Assembly: GCA_035582835.1 (NCBI GenBank)
Contig: JAYKAV010002739.1
Coordinates: forward strand, 471,598-535,597
DNA length: 64,000 bases
Source: Phoebastria nigripes
Lineage: Eukaryota; Chordata; Aves; Procellariiformes; Diomedeidae
Direction: 5' to 3'
A model generated the notes under the pieces. It saw only the letters and a program-made list of their open reading frames with translations. It had not been told where the DNA came from and ran no database searches. A program made the translations under genes and the position numbers. Below are positions 60,374 through 64,000 of this stretch, piece by piece (position 1 is the stretch's first letter; the number at the start of each line of letters is the position of its first letter).

Positions 60374-63300
60374 TAACTTTTCCTCAATGTCATCTAGTTG
60401 CAGTAAGGTTTAGACCTTGATGGTCAGAGGGCTGTGTGGAGTCACTTTGACACCTTTGAGGTCTGATATCAAGGAGAATTGTGAAGGGTTCCATACGCTC
60501 TTTTGGGTGGCACGCTCTGTTTAATGTTTAGTACACATGATACAATAGCAGCAGAAAGGATCTGTATGGAACTGAAACCTAGGTTTATATAGCAGCAGAA
60601 TACTAGTTTTGAGACAACTCACCTGCCTGATATACTTCCAATCATAGTAGGCAGCTGTTAACTGTCAGAATGGTGAAGCGAATGAGACTTGAAAAGTTCA
60701 AATAGTTGCTGGATGCTGGAAGAAAGTTACCTGTTAATTTTGTAATTCAGAATACTTGCTTGTTGAGTGCACTTTTTAAAAGACCTATTGCCTCCTCATT
60801 CTGTGCCATGCCCAGAGAAGCAGTGGCCACAAGGTAAAGTGGATATAACTAGTGTCTGTTGTCTGTTAGTCACCACTTCTCAGAGTCACTTGGATCAGTG
60901 CTAGTTTTTTTGCAGATTATATGGCTCATTTAACCAGTCTTCATTATCAGAATTGCTAACAAGATTCAAGGAAATGCTTGTAGTCTTCATTTTCAAAGCT
61001 TCCGTAATAGGCTGAGTGGAATTTTCCACTTGTTTACGTTCACACTGTAAATCAGTCTGGACACTATTTGTGGATTAATAGCACAATCACATCTCTCTCC
61101 ACAAATCTCAGTTCTAGATGTGGATCAACGCTGAAGTTCTTAGTGCAGAAGTTACAAGCTTCACAAAACTGACAGATAGTAGAATGAGTTTACGAAGTAT
61201 TGGTATTAGCACACAGAAAGGAGAATGATAGAAGAGCTAGAAAGGTGTGTTTGGGAATGATGAGAAATAAATTCTGTTCCCATTCTATTGATGGAAAAGA
61301 GTAGAATAAGTATGTACTACTGTTGATTAAATTGCAGATTATCTTGATTTTAGGATATGCTTTTATGGAAAATAAAATTAAAGTTCTGTTTTTATCTTCT
61401 GGATCACCTTAACTTAGTAAGTTGCTGATAAACTTTCTTGATTACAGTTGCAAACTTGCTGAAGAGAAGCAAAGTGATTTTGTCTCATCCTGAGCGTTTC
61501 AGGGTAGAAGAAACTGTTCAATGGGGACACAGTGAANATCTGACCTGAGTAGGTCTGAAGTTCACATATGTGGTGAATTTGATACTCCATTCATCCTCCT
61601 TTTTTGCTTTGCTTTTGTTCTTTATGTGCATATTTTGATTTTAGGAAAAATTAATGGCATTTTCAAATAGGATTCAAATATAAATTAAGGCAACAAATGT
61701 GCAAATATGAGATCACTTGTTAAGATGTAGAATCTGGAAAATTTTCCTCTTTTTTTTACTGTAGAAGATCAATCTACTAGGTGAAATCTTTGGGAAATAA
61801 AATGGCAAATGAAAAACCAGATTCTGACAATAAAAAGAGAAAAAAACAGTGCACGTACCTAAAATGCTCATTTAAAGAGACTGCTAAGATGTAGAAAGTT
61901 TTTGTAATTCAGCTATTATGAAAGTTGAAGAGATCATTCTGTAGGAGGTTAAGATACTAGTCAAGTCAGCCTACTCATTTTTTCATAGTTCTCTCTTCCC
62001 TTCATGCTCTCTTCCCCAGCATGTTAATGTTTTCTGAAACAATCTTAGCTCATTATCACTTACTCTGCTACCCTAAACACAATGTAAACAAGTGAAAACA
62101 AGTGAAGAAGGGTGTTTCAGAATCTAAAGGATTATGACTGCATCATTTTGTGTTAATTTTTCTTCCTATTTGAGGACTGTCTTGCATGGTTGTTTGACAA
62201 TTTTTAATGAATTTAAAAAAAAATAAAATAATGTTTAGTTTTCTAGATTCCTGATATACAGAGGAAAAAAACCGCAAGGCTTAATGTTTACAATCACAGT
62301 ACAAAATCTAGTCAAATATAATAATACCATGGAGAGATATGACTATTGGTAATGAATTGCTGGTGAAATTGCATGTCTAGTCATAGTTTATAAAGATCCA
62401 TCTAATGGTGAAAGTTTGTTAGTTTTTTATTGTCTTTGAACAGACTTAAAAATAATCTTCATCTTCAATGAAGGATGCCAAGATTCCAACCATTAGAGAA
62501 ATTAGCTGTAAAGAAATTATGTCAGTTGAGGTTGCACAGTAGACAAAGCACCAAAAACTATTACCATGGAAATTTTATTTTATAAAACTTGTTTGCTAGA
62601 TTGGTGTACCTACCATACCCCTCAGTTTACAAACTGTCATATATTAGGATGGTGCAATAAGTTGTAGTGGTGATATGCATGTAATTCACATGAACCTGAA
62701 AAATTTAAAGTAGTGTTTAAAACCGGAAAAAGTATCATATTTCCAAAATGACATATGCAGGTGAAAACAAGCATTATTTTGCAGCAACAGACAACTCTTT
62801 TTTTTGGGCAGGTAGGTGGATCTTTCCACTGGTGCCATTAAAGCTCCAAGACTGCTTCCTTATGGAAATGTGTCATCTACTAGCATTTTAGTTTTTCTTC
62901 AGCTGTACTACAGAATAACCATCGTTTGTTTTATTTTTAGTCCAAAAGGGGTAATTTTTACTTTTGAGGAAGGTGGGACAATCTAACAGTCAAAATGAGG
63001 GGGTTTGTTATTTTCTGGGGGTGAGGGAGTTGCCTCTCTAATGCCAATTTTATTCCTGCATTGCAAGACTACAGAGTGCAACAAGAATCCCCTGAAGTGG
63101 TAGACAATTCAATGATTTTAGGACTGCAGTATCAGGTCTGGGGCTAGATTAAAGCAGCATGAAACTAGCCTAGAAAAAGGATGAGCTAAACTCATCAAAA
63201 CACAAGTGCCAGATGAGCTGGTTTCCAGAGACAGTGCAAAAGAGGGGCAGGACTGGTCTTTTTTGTGGCAGAGAGTTACTAGCTCATCTTTCTTGTAGAA

Positions 63301-64000
63301 TCTTGCTCTGAATCACTAAGACGGGATTATAATTTCCCCTTTGGATGGACTGATGCAGCATGCATTTCTGCATCCTGATGTTGGTGGTCGCTGGATGGCC
63401 TGCCTGCCCTCTCCCTTCCTCCTGTTTTGTGCTGTCTCTTTGCCTTTGCTCTTAGCAGCCTTTGTTTTGGTTCATCTAACTTACTGGTTTAAAAAGCTTT
63501 CACTGACCTTCTCAGTATGATTCTCTAAGGGCTTTTCTTTTCCATTTTTCTCTGGCACCTTTATTCTACTGATATTTATCATGATATTGTCAGCATTGAT
63601 ATAGTTACTTCCAGCAAGTACTCACAACACTTCTGTTAATTGGTACGTTGCTTTTTTGTGTAAAAGTGAGAATGGAAGCTGTAGGAAAATATTTGGAAGC
63701 TGTAAGTTTTCTATTTCGTTCTGAAATTGGTGAGATTTGTGATCAGATGCATCTGTATTCACACAGATATGTGTGAATTGGTTAGGTCTAGTTTCTGAGG
63801 AAGGGCGCATTCCTGTACTTAAGAGCTATGTCTTAATGCTTGGTGTACCACTGGATGAATTAATGGTAGTAAATTGAGATGGTTCAGGAAAAATATTTTC
63901 TTTAATAAGTTGGATTTTGATTTCAGGGTAGACCAATAAGATCGTAACATAAGAATCACTAGATCAGGTCAAAGATTTATGTAGGGGTGTCTGCTAAAAG
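60374..64000 (+). other. NEK10: NEK10 intron continuing to window end
   Basis: Unique-looking, mostly AT-rich sequence after the CR1. No exon, RNA gene or recognisable repeat was found. A slightly GC-richer part lies at 63180-63480. Confidence 0.55.

Noticed and set aside
1..64000. CRISPR arrays, operons, tRNA or rRNA genes
   Set aside because: No regularly spaced direct repeats, cloverleaf-type sequence or rRNA similarity was noticed, and the window is vertebrate nuclear DNA.

Overview
This is a vertebrate, almost certainly avian, genomic window from a draft assembly. It has two long N gaps (22457-22515 and 58950-59844) and scattered single Ns. The bird call rests on several CR1 LINE fragments, solo LTRs of the avian ERVL-like type, compact introns and tandem synteny of two recognisable genes. 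The class is confident and the species is not resolved. Protein comparisons below are from recalled family knowledge, not from a search.

Layout. 1-6091: intron of SLC4A7 (its 5' exons lie left of the window), holding three minus-strand CR1 fragments and a 1.2-kb solo LTR. 6092-19436: the last 11 coding exons of SLC4A7 (NBCn1, electroneutral Na+/HCO3- cotransporter), from the glycosylated third extracellular loop to the C-terminal PDZ ligand ETSL. They include a 108-bp frame-preserving exon that I take to be the C-terminal cassette. 19437-~23890: a long AT-rich 3'UTR with several poly(A) signals and a poly-T/N gap. ~23920-24590: a CpG island beginning within about 50 bp of the last SLC4A7 poly(A) signal, read as the NEK10 promoter. 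29844-54858: 21 coding exons of NEK10, from the initiator ATG through the armadillo-like N-terminal half to the kinase HRD loop. The joined frame is open for 672 codons and every junction is GT-AG. The exon carrying DFG is beyond the window. 54859-64000: NEK10 intron with a plus-strand CR1 whose reverse-transcriptase core is an N gap.

The two genes are head-to-tail on the plus strand. One is a plasma-membrane pH-regulating transporter, the other a NIMA-family kinase linked to motile cilia and DNA-damage signalling. They are neighbours in mammals too, so this is conserved synteny, not an operon. No new biological system was found. The most useful leads are the near-abutting SLC4A7 3' end and NEK10 promoter, an RFX X-box-like site in that CpG island, the triple in-frame stop ahead of the NEK10 start, and an antisense solo LTR in NEK10 that keeps a TATA box and a perfect CRE palindrome.
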